Assembly (NCBI GenBank): GCA_001899205.1
Contig: MKVL01000031.1
Coordinates: 1-64,000 of the forward strand
Origin: Mesorhizobium sp. 65-26
GTDB taxonomy: Bacteria; Pseudomonadota; Alphaproteobacteria; Rhizobiales; Rhizobiaceae
Direction of reading: 5' to 3'
DNA: 64,000 nt
Position 1 is the stretch's first letter; each line of letters begins with the position of its first letter. Below are positions 52,206 to 60,333 of the stretch, one piece after another. A program made the translations under genes and the position numbers. The notes below the pieces were generated by a model, which saw only the letters and a list, made by a program, of their open reading frames with translations, did not search any database and was not told where the DNA came from.

Positions 52206-52427
52206 TCAGCCCGCCGCCAGCACCAGATAGTCGTAAAACAGTCCTATGTCGACATGACGAACGCGCATCCACGCAATTGTGGGGTCGGTGGGAGGGCGGC
52301 CGGCCGGCTTGAGCAACGGGTGTGCCGAAAGGGCGGCTCCATCGAAGGATGTAGCGCGCACCCGCTGAATGCTCAGGAGCTGGTCTCCGAGCATGCGCTC
52401 GATCTGATATTCAACAGGCCGGTGCAT
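52206..52427 (-). CDS. Small hypothetical protein (73 aa)
   Basis: A 73-residue ORF (MHRPVEYQIERMLGDQLLS...). It fits between two cargo genes with a 7-base gap to the upstream gene, but has a weak ribosome site and no family. Confidence 0.4.
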   Translation of the reverse strand: MHRPVEYQIERMLGDQLLSIQRVRATSFDGAALSAHPLLKPAGRPPTDPTIAWMRVRHVDIGLFYDYLVLAAG

Positions 52428-52434
52428 GGCTTGG

Positions 52435-52722
52435 CTATGTCCGTCGGCGCAGCATCGCCTTGTAGATCTTGAGAACGACGTCTTGTCGATCGAATGGCAG
52501 GTGCCCCGCTGGAGCAGCCTCCCGCAATGCCTCGACGCCGGCTTCGATCATCTCTGAGGTCACGACGAAATCCGCATTGTCCCGCTCTTCACTGGCGATC
52601 CGTGCGCTGATCTCGTCCAGCGCTGCATATTGGGCTTGTCGCTGCTCATGCGACAGGAGCGGATTGTTGGAGACCGAAGCCTCGGCTTCTTCCAGGTCCT
52701 TGTCCGTCCAATCGCGCGACAT
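52435..52722 (-). CDS. Small acidic helical protein
   Basis: A 95-residue protein (MSRDWTDKDLEEAEASVSNN..., SEMIEAGVEALREAAP). GGAGGCCGAT before the ATG at 52722 supports this start. First gene of the leftward cargo set. Function unknown. Confidence 0.6.
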   Translation of the reverse strand: MSRDWTDKDLEEAEASVSNNPLLSHEQRQAQYAALDEISARIASEERDNADFVVTSEMIEAGVEALREAAPAGHLPFDRQDVVLKIYKAMLRRRT

Positions 52723-52774
52723 ATCGGCCTCCATCTGCCGGCATGAATTACTGCGTCGCAACTTTTAAGATAGA

Positions 52775-53032
52775 ATGCAAGCAATGGTCCCGATCTACCA
52801 CCTCCACATCCGCAAGACCGGTGGAACCACCATCAACCATTGCTTGCTTGGAGCGCTGAGCGGACGCCCATCGGAGCCGATCTATCGCGCCCTGGCGCAG
52901 GCTGACGACAACAGGGTGATGCTCGACGACGTGTCTTTCGCGGGCTGGCGGCTGGAAACGATCAATGCCGGCGGCTGGGATTTCGCCTTCGGGCACAAGC
53001 CGCTCGGGCTACCGGCTACCAAAATGGGTTGA
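52775..53032 (+). pseudogene. Truncated sulfotransferase remnant
   Basis: An 85-residue fragment with the sulfotransferase PAPS-binding start YHLHIRKTGGTTIN. Full sulfotransferases have over 200 residues; this one stops just where an FTxLRDP motif is expected. A remnant of a carbohydrate sulfotransferase replaced at its 3' end by other DNA. Confidence 0.65.
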
Positions 53033-53156
53033 CGATAACGCCTAGCATCCAACCTGCGACAGCCGCCCAGAATACTGCGGCAAACACGAAAATGAACGTT
53101 ACCTGAAAGCCGACCGCGCGGCTCTCCCGGACCAGTGTCCGCAGCAATTCCATCAT
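53016..53156 (-). CDS. Small single-pass membrane protein
   Basis: A 46-residue ORF (MMELLRTLVRESRAVGFQVTF) with one transmembrane helix. It overlaps the sulfotransferase remnant and is divergent from the lysis genes. Weak ribosome site; real status uncertain. Confidence 0.4.
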   Translation of the reverse strand: MMELLRTLVRESRAVGFQVTFIFVFAAVFWAAVAGWMLGVIVNPFW

Positions 53157-53258
53157 GCCCCAAAGCCTCGCCCCCGCGAGCCAGCTTCTTAGAAAACGCG
53201 CGGCATTTGCGCAATTCCAAAGCTGTCTAACCAAATCAACTTTAAGGGAAATCATCTC

Positions 53259-53990
53259 ATGGACAAGGCGAAGTTTTTCGCCGGGTTGCGCGCGCGCGAT
53301 TCCGGCTTGTTCGGCACGTCTCTCTCTCAGCCTCAGGTCGAGGGGACGGAACGCATCGTGGATGATGGCCAGAACCGGGGCATGGCGCTTCGGCAATTGG
53401 CCTATGTGCTGGCGACCGCCTACCACGAGACCGGCGCGAAGATGCAGCCGGTCAGGGAAGTGGGCGGCGAAAAGTACCTCCGCTCCAAGCCGTACTATCC
53501 CTGGGTGGGCGAGGGGCTTGTCCAGGTCACGTGGGAGGCGAATGCCCGCAAGTTCGGCGCCACCGCGCCAGGCCAGCTCATGGAATGGCCGATCGCGTTG
53601 CGTGCCATCTTCGACGGCATGTCGAAAGGCATGTTCACGGGCAAGAAGCTGGCCGATTACATCGCCGGCGACAGGGTCGACTATGTCGGTGCGCGGCGCA
53701 TCGTGAACGGTACTGACAAGGCATCGTTGATCGCGGGCTATGCCAAGGCGTTCGAAGCGGCGCTGAAGGCGGGCGGCTACGGCGGGCAGGGGGCGCAAAC
53801 GGCGCCGACGCCACAGCCGGCCCCGCCAGCGCCCGTCCAGCCTGTACCGGCTGCTCAGGAGCCCGCCGCGCCGCCTGCCTTGCCTGCGCCACCTGTGCCT
53901 ATGCCGTCGGCGAAACCGACGTCATCGACCAACTGGCTCGCCCGGCTGATCACCATCGTTCTTTGCATTTTCCGCAAGAAAGGAAACTGA
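53259..53990 (+). CDS. Endolysin (GH19/lysozyme-like) with membrane tail
   Basis: A 243-residue protein. Residues 1-165 resemble GH19-type endolysins (LATAYHETGAKMQPVREVGG with the catalytic Glu, then GEGLVQVTWEANARKFG). A Pro/Ala-rich linker follows (residues 172-220) and a C-terminal hydrophobic helix (LARLITIVLCIF) with KK. The tail may hold the enzyme at the membrane until the holin acts. Confidence 0.82.
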   Translation: MDKAKFFAGLRARDSGLFGTSLSQPQVEGTERIVDDGQNRGMALRQLAYVLATAYHETGAKMQPVREVGGEKYLRSKPYYPWVGEGLVQVTWEANARKFGATAPGQLMEWPIALRAIFDGMSKGMFTGKKLADYIAGDRVDYVGARRIVNGTDKASLIAGYAKAFEAALKAGGYGGQGAQTAPTPQPAPPAPVQPVPAAQEPAAPPALPAPPVPMPSAKPTSSTNWLARLITIVLCIFRKKGN

Positions 53991-53992
53991 CC

Positions 53993-54157
53993 GTGAAATA
54001 CGCAAAGTTCTTCGTGGCCGCCGGCGGCATCGCTGTCCTGATCGGCCTTCAGCGGTTCAACATCGAGATCCCCGGCCTTGGCGACGTCGTGCGCGATCTG
54101 ATCGTCGGCGCCCTCGTGGCCGGCGGCGTCTATCAGGTGCCGAACAGGAGCGCGTGA
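53993..54157 (+). CDS. Holin-like small membrane protein
   Basis: A 54-residue protein with two hydrophobic segments (FFVAAGGIAVLIGL and DLIVGALVAGGVY). GTG start two bases after the endolysin stop. Holin assignment rests on size, hydropathy and position. Confidence 0.6.
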   Translation: MKYAKFFVAAGGIAVLIGLQRFNIEIPGLGDVVRDLIVGALVAGGVYQVPNRSA

Positions 54158-54158
54158 G

Positions 54159-54398
54159 ATGGCTGCGGTCCTCTCATTCCTCGTTTCCAATCCGACCATC
54201 CTAGCGATCGGCGGCGGCATCATCGCCATGCTGGTGGCCTGGATGCGCGGCCGGGTGTCTGGTGCGGCGGCCGAGCGCACCAAGCAAGCCATGAAGGACG
54301 CCACCAGTGCGACCGAAGGCCAGAAGATCGACGACGCCGTGGCCGGCCGGTCGCCTGACGAAAACCGGGGGAGGCTGGCGAGATGGTCAAGGTCCTAG
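54159..54398 (+). CDS. Possible inner-membrane spanin (Rz-like)
   Basis: A 79-residue protein with an N-terminal membrane helix (PTILAIGGGIIAMLVAWM) and a polar helical tail. The lipoprotein gene begins inside its 3' end, the nested layout typical of Rz/Rz1. A second holin is the alternative. Confidence 0.55.
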   Translation: MAAVLSFLVSNPTILAIGGGIIAMLVAWMRGRVSGAAAERTKQAMKDATSATEGQKIDDAVAGRSPDENRGRLARWSRS

Positions 54399-54574
54399 CG
54401 CTGGGAATGCTCGTTGCGCTTGCCGGCTGCCAGACGGCCGGCGGCTCGTTCTGTGTGGTTGAGCACCCGATCCGGCCGACCAAGGCTGAGGTGGCGATGC
54501 TGTCTGATGCGTCGGTCGCCGCGATCCTGGCTCACAACGAGAAGGGGGAGAAACTATGCGGGTGGAAGCCATGA
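54383..54574 (+). CDS. Small lipoprotein, possible outer-membrane spanin (Rz1-like)
   Basis: A 63-residue lipoprotein: MVKVLALGMLVALAGC has a clear lipobox (LAGC), mature residue Cys16. It starts inside the preceding gene and overlaps the next one. Size and context fit an o-spanin, though it is not Pro-rich as Rz1 usually is. Confidence 0.62.
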   Translation: MVKVLALGMLVALAGCQTAGGSFCVVEHPIRPTKAEVAMLSDASVAAILAHNEKGEKLCGWKP

Positions 54575-54960
54575 CCGGATCGGAGCGGATAGCGCAGAAC
54601 GTCGTCTTGCTGGCCGTGGCGAGGGTCTCCATGGCGCTCGCGCTGCCGACCATCGGCCTCATTTTCTGGCTCTACTCGAGCTGGCAGAACGCCCAGTTAA
54701 ATACGATGCAGGCTCAGATCGAGCAGACGCAGCGTGCCGCGCAAGACGCCTCCTCATTCGCCCTGAAGCTCTCCGAGCGGCTAATCGCGGTCGAAACCAA
54801 GCAGGTGCAGGACGCGGCCGTCAGCGAGAAATTCCAGGCGGCGACCCTGACGCGACTGGACCGAGTGCAAGACAGCATCGTCGGCCTATCGAACACGGTC
54901 GCGGCCCTGACCGCGACGCTGCAATCCATCGTCGACGACAAGCGTCGCCAGCCGCCCTAA
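54556..54960 (+). CDS. Membrane-anchored coiled-coil protein (lysis region)
   Basis: A 134-residue protein with one transmembrane helix (about residues 28-46) and a long coiled coil (MQAQIEQTQRAAQDASSFAL...). It could be the actual i-spanin partner. A strong GGGGGA supports ATG 54556; ATG 54571 (ATGA overlap) is an alternative. Last gene before the terminator. Confidence 0.65.
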   Translation: MRVEAMTGSERIAQNVVLLAVARVSMALALPTIGLIFWLYSSWQNAQLNTMQAQIEQTQRAAQDASSFALKLSERLIAVETKQVQDAAVSEKFQAATLTRLDRVQDSIVGLSNTVAALTATLQSIVDDKRRQPP

Positions 54961-55016
54961 GCGGGAACCTTTCTGCGTGTCCGGAGTTGATCCAGACCTA
55001 ACTCACCACCTCTCTC

Positions 55017-55052
55017 GCCCGTCGGCTTCGGTCGGCGGGCTTTTTGCTTTTT
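55017..55052 (+). terminator. Rho-independent terminator of the late operon
   Basis: A 10-bp stem (two G-U pairs) closed by a C(UUCG)G tetraloop at 55017-55040 is followed by TTTTTGCTTTTT. It ends rightward late transcription 56 bases after the last lysis-region gene. Confidence 0.9.
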
Positions 55053-55362
55053 ATGCTTTGATGCTTGGTGCAGGCGGTTTGCTGACGGCGCACAGCGCGT
55101 CAAATTGGCTGAGAGCATCGCTCGCCTGTCGCCGCCTCAATAGCCCTTGTTCGGCAGCAGCCCTGAGGAGGGCATCGATTGCCACCTGTGGTCGACAGTG
55201 GCCAGCCAAGGCAGTATCGAATAGCTCTCGTGCGCGTCTGTAGTTGGAGGTATTCCGATCAGGCCAGGGGCGGTCGAACGCTTTCTTGGCGTCGGCCAGA
55301 GACCTGATCGTCAATGGAGGTCCAAAGCAGAAACGCAGAATGGGAGAAGATGGAGAGGTCAT
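55051..55362 (-). CDS. DUF982 family protein
   Basis: A 103-residue protein with DUF982 features: FGPPLTIRSLADAKKAFDRPW, NYRRARELFDTALAG, QVAIDALLRAAAEQG. DUF982 is a small rhizobial family of unknown function. A GTG at 55419 would add 19 residues. First of three DUF982 genes here; this one is leftward. Confidence 0.75.
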   Translation of the reverse strand: MTSPSSPILRFCFGPPLTIRSLADAKKAFDRPWPDRNTSNYRRARELFDTALAGHCRPQVAIDALLRAAAEQGLLRRRQASDALSQFDALCAVSKPPAPSIKA

Positions 55363-55829
55363 GTCGGCTTTCGGCTCCTGTAGACGCCGAATAACGTCGA
55401 TCGGATCGAATGGTTTCACCTTGCGATAAGGCCGTTTTCATGGTGACGATAGGGTGCGAGCCCATGCACGCCTTGGCCGGCGCCTCATTCTACTCCCCCC
55501 ACCCAAGGCGCCGGCCTTGAAGTGTCAGATCCTGTTTTGCATCTCTCCCCAGGCTTATATTTTCGCCGTCCCCGCTGGCATATTGCCGAACATGGCGGAA
55601 GCGCCAATCCCAATGGAAGCGGTGGGCTGGTTCGAGCTTTGCCACGCGCATGAGGCTGCCGAACTGGTGAAGCCGCGAGGGCTTCGAGGCAAACGCCATC
55701 CCGCCTAAAACTCAGTCGTGCGCCGGTCTTGACGGTCCGGCGAGGGCTACACATATCGATGCCGGGCATGAGCTGGGCACAGTTCCTGCCTAACCCGAAA
55801 CTCAAAATTCGTTCACCTTGGAGGATCTG
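55363..55829. other. Intergenic stretch between divergent DUF982 genes
   Basis: 467 bases with no supported gene. It contains a pyrimidine-rich run near 55490 and should hold promoters of both flanking genes. A 38-codon ORF at 55592 has no ribosome site. Confidence 0.45.
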
Positions 55830-56129
55830 ATGAACGATCGGATGTTCGATAATCCCGTATTTGTCAGCGAATGGAAAAGCCTCGTCCAGGAGATCGCGTG
55901 TCTCGAAGATGCGTTGGAGTTTCTCTACGAGTGGCCGAAGAACCGGCGTGGCCCAATTTACCAGACAGCGCTTCGGGCATGCCAGCGGGCGTTCGACAGT
56001 GGGTATCCACTGTCGGCGGCGCGTGATGCTTTTGCCGGTTTCGCGAAATCGGCAAACATCCTGGAGGCAGTGGGCACCCCGCCGCCTTGGATGCTCGCCC
56101 CGGCGAACCATGGTGGCGTAGCGACCTGA
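55830..56129 (+). CDS. DUF982 family protein
   Basis: A 99-residue DUF982 protein: FDNPVFVSEWKSLVQEIACL, ALEFLYEWPKNRRG, YQTALRACQRAFDSGYPLSAA, FAGFAKSANIL. GGAGGATCTG precedes the ATG. It is followed closely by another paralogue. Confidence 0.8.
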   Translation: MNDRMFDNPVFVSEWKSLVQEIACLEDALEFLYEWPKNRRGPIYQTALRACQRAFDSGYPLSAARDAFAGFAKSANILEAVGTPPPWMLAPANHGGVAT

Positions 56130-56142
56130 GGCGGAGGTTGCG

Positions 56143-56424
56143 ATGGTTTCAAAGCCTTTTGAAAGGCCGATCCGTGTCTGGGTTGGGCTTGGCTTTCCCC
56201 GACAGCTTAACACCGTCGTCGACGCCTATCAGTTCGCTACGGATTATTGCGGAAACAGCCCCGAGCAGAAAGCCGCGATCAGAGCGTGCAAGGCCGCGCT
56301 GGTCGGTGACATCGATGCCGAGACCGCGCGCGGCGTGTTCGAGGCGTTTGCCAGGAAGAAGGGCCTGATCGCCGACGACTGGATTCCGCATCGGTCCGGT
56401 GAAGGGTGGCGTAGCCACATTTAA
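56143..56424 (+). CDS. DUF982 family protein
   Basis: A 93-residue DUF982 protein (FERPIRVWVGLGFPRQLNTV, QKAAIRACKAALVGDIDAE, FEAFARKKGLI). GGCGGAGGTTGCG precedes the ATG, 13 bases after the previous stop: a tandem pair. Confidence 0.8.
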   Translation: MVSKPFERPIRVWVGLGFPRQLNTVVDAYQFATDYCGNSPEQKAAIRACKAALVGDIDAETARGVFEAFARKKGLIADDWIPHRSGEGWRSHI

Positions 56425-56529
56425 ACTTCCGACGGCGCTGCCGTCGCGCCCCTCCGGCATGGAAACGTGCCGGAGGGATCCATCAGCCCGATTGGGCTGG
56501 TGTTTTCATCACAACAGGAGAGAGAATTT

Positions 56530-56751
56530 ATGAAAGCGACGAACGGCGTCGTCTTGGTTCCGTCCCCCACGCATGCGGAACGCGAGTTTCTTGCCTATGA
56601 GACTGAGTGTCGGAGCGTGCTGCAGCCCTTGCTTGCGGGCATCTTGGACAAAGCCGAGGAGGCTGGCTGGAGCCGCCGCACGGCGGCCTCCGCCCTGATG
56701 TTCATAGCGGCGAGGCAGGTGTCGGCGGCAATGGAATCATCGAAGGCCTGA
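56530..56751 (+). CDS. Small hypothetical protein (73 aa)
   Basis: A 73-residue protein (MKATNGVVLVPSPTHAEREF..., WSRRTAASALMFIAARQVS). CAGGAGAGAG before the ATG is a good ribosome site. No family recognised. Confidence 0.65.
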   Translation: MKATNGVVLVPSPTHAEREFLAYETECRSVLQPLLAGILDKAEEAGWSRRTAASALMFIAARQVSAAMESSKA

Positions 56752-56943
56752 GATGCTTCTGGACAGCCAGCGCCGCCGCCGAACGCAGGGTCTGCTCAGA
56801 GCGCCAGCGTTCGGTCGAGAATAGGCGCTGGCTCGATCTCAAACGAGGGCTATGCCGCCTCCCATGAAAACCACAGTGACATATGATTGGAAGGCTGGCA
56901 CCTTCACGATGAGCAGGGGCCTTGGAACAGGCGTATCTTGGTA

Positions 56944-57657
56944 TTACTGCCCAGACGCAGACAGTACGTTGGGGGCAAATCCGTGATAGCTGATCACTTG
57001 CTCCGATGAATTTGGCGCGATCCGATAAGTGTCGACGGAAAGGTCTTGCGGTGAAAAGTTCTTGGTCTGTAGTTTTATTTTGACCGCGAAGGTGCATGTA
57101 TTGTTGACATTGTAGGATGCGTCTCCTGTTGAGACGACATCGATGCAGAAGCTGGCATCGGACACCCCTGATCCTTGGTTTCCGGAACCCGTCGAGATAG
57201 GCTTTTGCTGTTGTGATTGTACACGATGGCATTTGCCATCGGACCCACAGTAGCGACCCTCCTCGCAATAGGCGCCGTTGCTGCAAACGCGTGGGGAATC
57301 CTTGCTGATACACTCGCCATTGCCGCATATCGTCCCACCGGGGCAGCTTTTGCCATTCCCGCAGTAGACATTGCCCGCCTTCATGCAGCCGAGCCCGTCG
57401 TTTGCGCAGACGTAGCCGCTGTGGCAGCTTTTGCCGCCGCCACAGTAAACGTCACCAATAGGGCTGGAGTGTCCGTCTGGATGACAGATCGTGCCGATGA
57501 GGCCGCATTTCCCGGGCACGTTCGGACATTCAATGTAGCCTGGGTCGCATTCAGCGAAGGCCCTGTACGATGCAAACGCGCAGATCAAGAATGTTGCCAG
57601 GGCAACGAAAAATCCGCGAATCTGCTTTTTGCCCCGGGGTGGCGTCGACGCGCTCAT
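56944..57657 (-). CDS. Secreted Cys-rich repeat protein
   Basis: A 237-residue protein with a signal peptide (GFFVALATFLICAFASYRAFA, cut before ECD). About residues 36-150 hold over 20 cysteines in repeats of the form YCGxGKSCxxGxxC and C-N-G-x-Y-C, similar to EB/granulin-like modules. The C-terminal 85 residues form a separate beta domain. ATGA overlap with the gene before it. It could be a secreted effector; function unknown. Its base composition looks less GC-rich than the phage core. Confidence 0.75.
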   Translation of the reverse strand: MSASTPPRGKKQIRGFFVALATFLICAFASYRAFAECDPGYIECPNVPGKCGLIGTICHPDGHSSPIGDVYCGGGKSCHSGYVCANDGLGCMKAGNVYCGNGKSCPGGTICGNGECISKDSPRVCSNGAYCEEGRYCGSDGKCHRVQSQQQKPISTGSGNQGSGVSDASFCIDVVSTGDASYNVNNTCTFAVKIKLQTKNFSPQDLSVDTYRIAPNSSEQVISYHGFAPNVLSASGQ

Positions 57658-58103
57658 CTGTCGAGTTCTTTCCCGGTGGTAATGTCATAGACGGATTCAA
57701 TGTTGCATTCGTCGATCGGTAAGTTTGCGGCCATCATATCATTTTTCGTCTTAGAAAAGGCCGCATTCCGGCTTGCATCGTCGTCCCTGCTTCCGACGAT
57801 TGTCTGGCAGCGCTTGTTATTCTTCCTGTCGACGCAGCACGAAGTCACGAAGATCGTGGTATTATCAACAATCGAGGTGGCCGGGCCTTCGCAGCAAATC
57901 TTGTCGGGATGCAGCTTTTTGCACGCTTGGACAGCGCGCTTGCTCGCCTTGTCTTGGGTATCTGCGTGAACCACAGGAGCCGCACCCGCGTCGGTGTAAG
58001 GGCATTGGGCCGCCCACGTTTCGGCGTTGACGGGGTGGGCGAACGCGCTGATCTGGATTGCAGTGGCGGCCAGCGTCATCAATCGACTGCTGAAAAGAAG
58101 CAT
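57654..58103 (-). CDS. Secreted protein coupled to the Cys-rich protein
   Basis: A 149-residue exported protein: signal peptide MLLFSSRLMTLAATAIQISA, then a mature domain with eight or more cysteines (AQCPYTD, KICCEGP, TSCCVDR, KRCQTI). ATG 58103 has GGGGGA 8 bases upstream; a TTG at 58118 is less likely. The pair forms a leftward two-gene operon opposite to the phage late genes, typical of lysogenic cargo. Confidence 0.72.
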   Translation of the reverse strand: MLLFSSRLMTLAATAIQISAFAHPVNAETWAAQCPYTDAGAAPVVHADTQDKASKRAVQACKKLHPDKICCEGPATSIVDNTTIFVTSCCVDRKNNKRCQTIVGSRDDDASRNAAFSKTKNDMMAANLPIDECNIESVYDITTGKELDR

Positions 58104-58327
58104 CGTCTTATCCCCCAACGTTCCCGGAAAGTAGTATTAGCTGCAGCTTGAACCTCCGGCAATCGTGGACTTGGGGGTCTCATTTGGCGCGTTGCGGGTG
58201 ACTGTCCAGAAGTCCACGTAGGTCCGGAACGTTCACTGATCTTCCGAGTTAAGCCTGGCCAAGGAAGGCATCAAGGAACGGCCGAAGGCTGCATGGAAGC
58301 GCAAGTCGGCATAGGGGAGAGAACGCG

Positions 58328-58546
58328 ATGGCGGTCGCCAAGAAGGATCAGGAGCGGATCACCTACTCCTGGATGTACGGCCAGCAGGCCCGCAAGGACG
58401 GCAAGGAACGGGTCGCTCCGGCGTTCTGGCGGGAGCATGCCGACGCCTGGCTCCAGGGCTTCGACGGCGAGGCGATAGGGGCGGCGATCAGGCCCGTTTC
58501 CGTGACTATGGAATCCGAAGTGGACGAATCGGCGGTCGAGGATTGA
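58328..58546 (+). CDS. Small hypothetical protein (72 aa)
   Basis: A 72-residue protein (MAVAKKDQERITYSWMYGQQ...). GGGGAGAG precedes the ATG. No family recognised. Confidence 0.6.
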   Translation: MAVAKKDQERITYSWMYGQQARKDGKERVAPAFWREHADAWLQGFDGEAIGAAIRPVSVTMESEVDESAVED

Positions 58547-58586
58547 CGCCGCTGTTGCGGGCCGGCCCGGCCACTATAAGGGCCGC

Positions 58587-58799
58587 ATGAGTTCGACTGC
58601 GACATGCGATTCGGTGAAAGGCACTTTCACCCTCACCAAAACAGACGGCAAAGAAAGCTGGAGCGGGACGTTCCCGCTGTCTCAGCTTCAGAGTTGGATC
58701 GACTTCTACCGGCAGCAGCAGCTACGATATCCAGCCCATGCCGAGACCTATGGCGAGGATGTCGAGGCGCTGGAGGCGCTGGCGGCGGAATTGCGCTAG
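58587..58799 (+). CDS. Small hypothetical protein (70 aa)
   Basis: A 70-residue protein (VKGTFTLTKTDGKESWSGTF, then LSQLQSWIDFYRQQQ). Beta N-terminus, helical C-terminus. Function unknown. Confidence 0.55.
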   Translation: MSSTATCDSVKGTFTLTKTDGKESWSGTFPLSQLQSWIDFYRQQQLRYPAHAETYGEDVEALEALAAELR

Positions 58800-58909
58800 A
58801 GCTAGGCGCGTGCCGGACTGCACTGGTGGGAACCGAGTGCTAGCAATAGCAATGAGAATCTAATTAGAGTATGCCACTTTGGGGTAGTCAGTGCGGGGAG
58901 CCTTCGGAC

Positions 58910-59638
58910 GTGGAAAACTACGGGAAGCCGCCGATTGTCGAGGCAATCCTGGAGTTTCAGTTCGAACAGGAGATAGCTTACGAGCGGGTCCAAAAGGCTT
59001 CAGCCAAGTTCTCCCGAAGCTATCCGATCTCGGAGACCGAGTTCGAGATTCAAGGCAACATCGAGCTTGGTAGCCAACGCGTCGATCTCAATCAGCGACC
59101 GGTGGGAGTGAAACTCAGTAGTTCGGACCGGGCCAAGCTGACGCTTGCGAGAGTTAAAAGCTTCAGCATTGCGGAGTTGGCGCCTTACTCAGGTTGGGAT
59201 GTTTTCCTTCAAACAGCCAAGACCAACTGGGAGATATGGCGAAAGGCAATTGGCAGCCAACAGATTTCGCGCATCGGCATGCGCTACATCAACAGAATAG
59301 ATATACCAAACGATGGCAAAGGCATAATGCCATCAAGGTACGTCACGATGTTTCCGCCGAAGCCCGGCTTTGGGCCAGACCAAATTGACTTCTATACAAT
59401 GCAGGTGCAGATGCCTGTAGGCCATGATAGCCTGCAGGTTACGATAAACACAGCCACTGTCGCCTCTCCAATTCCGAACGCGAATTCCCTTCTTTTGGAC
59501 TTGGATCTATATACGACCGTTGATATTCCTCGTCGGGAGGACCATCTTTGGGAAAAAGTCGGCGCGATGCGTGTTCAAAAAAATGCTGTATTTGAAGCTT
59601 GTATAACGGACGACTCGCGAGAACTCTTTAGGCAATGA
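58910..59638 (+). CDS. TIGR04255 family protein, gene 1 of a three-gene operon
   Basis: A 242-residue protein with TIGR04255 hallmarks: NYGKPPIVEAILEFQFE at the start, RIGMRYINRIDIP in the middle and the late LLLDLDLYTT. The family is sporadic and of unknown function. GTG at 58910 has GCGGGGAG upstream and matches family starts better than ATG 58871. It overlaps the next gene by ATGA. The operon is visibly more AT-rich than the phage core, suggesting separate acquisition. Confidence 0.8.
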   Translation: MENYGKPPIVEAILEFQFEQEIAYERVQKASAKFSRSYPISETEFEIQGNIELGSQRVDLNQRPVGVKLSSSDRAKLTLARVKSFSIAELAPYSGWDVFLQTAKTNWEIWRKAIGSQQISRIGMRYINRIDIPNDGKGIMPSRYVTMFPPKPGFGPDQIDFYTMQVQMPVGHDSLQVTINTATVASPIPNANSLLLDLDLYTTVDIPRREDHLWEKVGAMRVQKNAVFEACITDDSRELFRQ

Positions 59639-60333
59639 ACGATATATTTATATCGCACCACCGCACCCCTGGCCTGGTTTCTGCGCCACTCACTTCTGGC
59701 GCGGGCGACGTAAGTGACGTTTTGAAGAGACTTCTTGACCGAGATTCCAAGGCGCAACCATTAACCAGCCCGGTCATTGTGACGCCTGGGCAGAAGCTTG
59801 TTCGTGCCTCTTCCGGCGCGACATCGTCCGGCTTCTTGGTGAATGCACCCATCCATTCTTGGGGAGATGTAGGCGCTTCAATCCCTAGTAAGTCAAGGCC
59901 GCTTCCGGAGCAGCTTTTTGATGTATTAGCTAGCTTTAAAGTGTTGACTTCGCACATCTCGATGCACCTAGGCCGAGATCGGCGAGATGCACTATTCGCG
60001 CAGTTGGATGAACTTCTGGATGCCAATTATTGGGATCCTGAGGACGCGCCAACTAGCGTCGGATCGTTCAAAACATTTCTAAGAGTGCTCCTCCTTATCA
60101 ATCCTGATGTGCCGCCGGGCCTGGGTGTCGCCGCAAACGGAAATATAGTGGCGGCGTGGTATGCTGAGAAAGACAGGCTCACGTTGGTTTGCAACCCTGA
60201 CGACCGCATCAACTTCGTGCTCAGCGCAGAGACCGATGGGTTGATGGAAACTGCCAGCAGTGAAACCACGGTGCTTCGTCTTCCCCAAACGTTAGCTCCG
60301 TACCGTCCGGATCGATGGTTCAGGCATGGCTAA
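59635..60333 (+). CDS. Unrecognised protein, gene 2 of the TIGR04255 operon
   Basis: A 232-residue soluble protein with no domain I recognise. Visible features: FISHHRTPGLVSAPL at the start, a helical part near residue 100 (FDVLASFKVLTSHISMHLG), FKTFLRVLLLINPDVPPGLG, and a C-terminal beta part ending RPDRWFRHG. Coupled to gene 1 by ATGA and overlapping gene 3 by 8 bases, so the three products probably act together. Confidence 0.7.
   Translation: MNDIFISHHRTPGLVSAPLTSGAGDVSDVLKRLLDRDSKAQPLTSPVIVTPGQKLVRASSGATSSGFLVNAPIHSWGDVGASIPSKSRPLPEQLFDVLASFKVLTSHISMHLGRDRRDALFAQLDELLDANYWDPEDAPTSVGSFKTFLRVLLLINPDVPPGLGVAANGNIVAAWYAEKDRLTLVCNPDDRINFVLSAETDGLMETASSETTVLRLPQTLAPYRPDRWFRHG

Noticed and set aside
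55592-55708. 38-codon ORF in the DUF982 intergenic region
   Set aside because: No ribosome site and no family similarity that I can see.
56864-56986. 40-codon rightward ORF (MKTTVTYDWKAGTF...)
   Set aside because: It overlaps the end of the secreted protein gene and has only a weak ribosome site; not strong enough to call.
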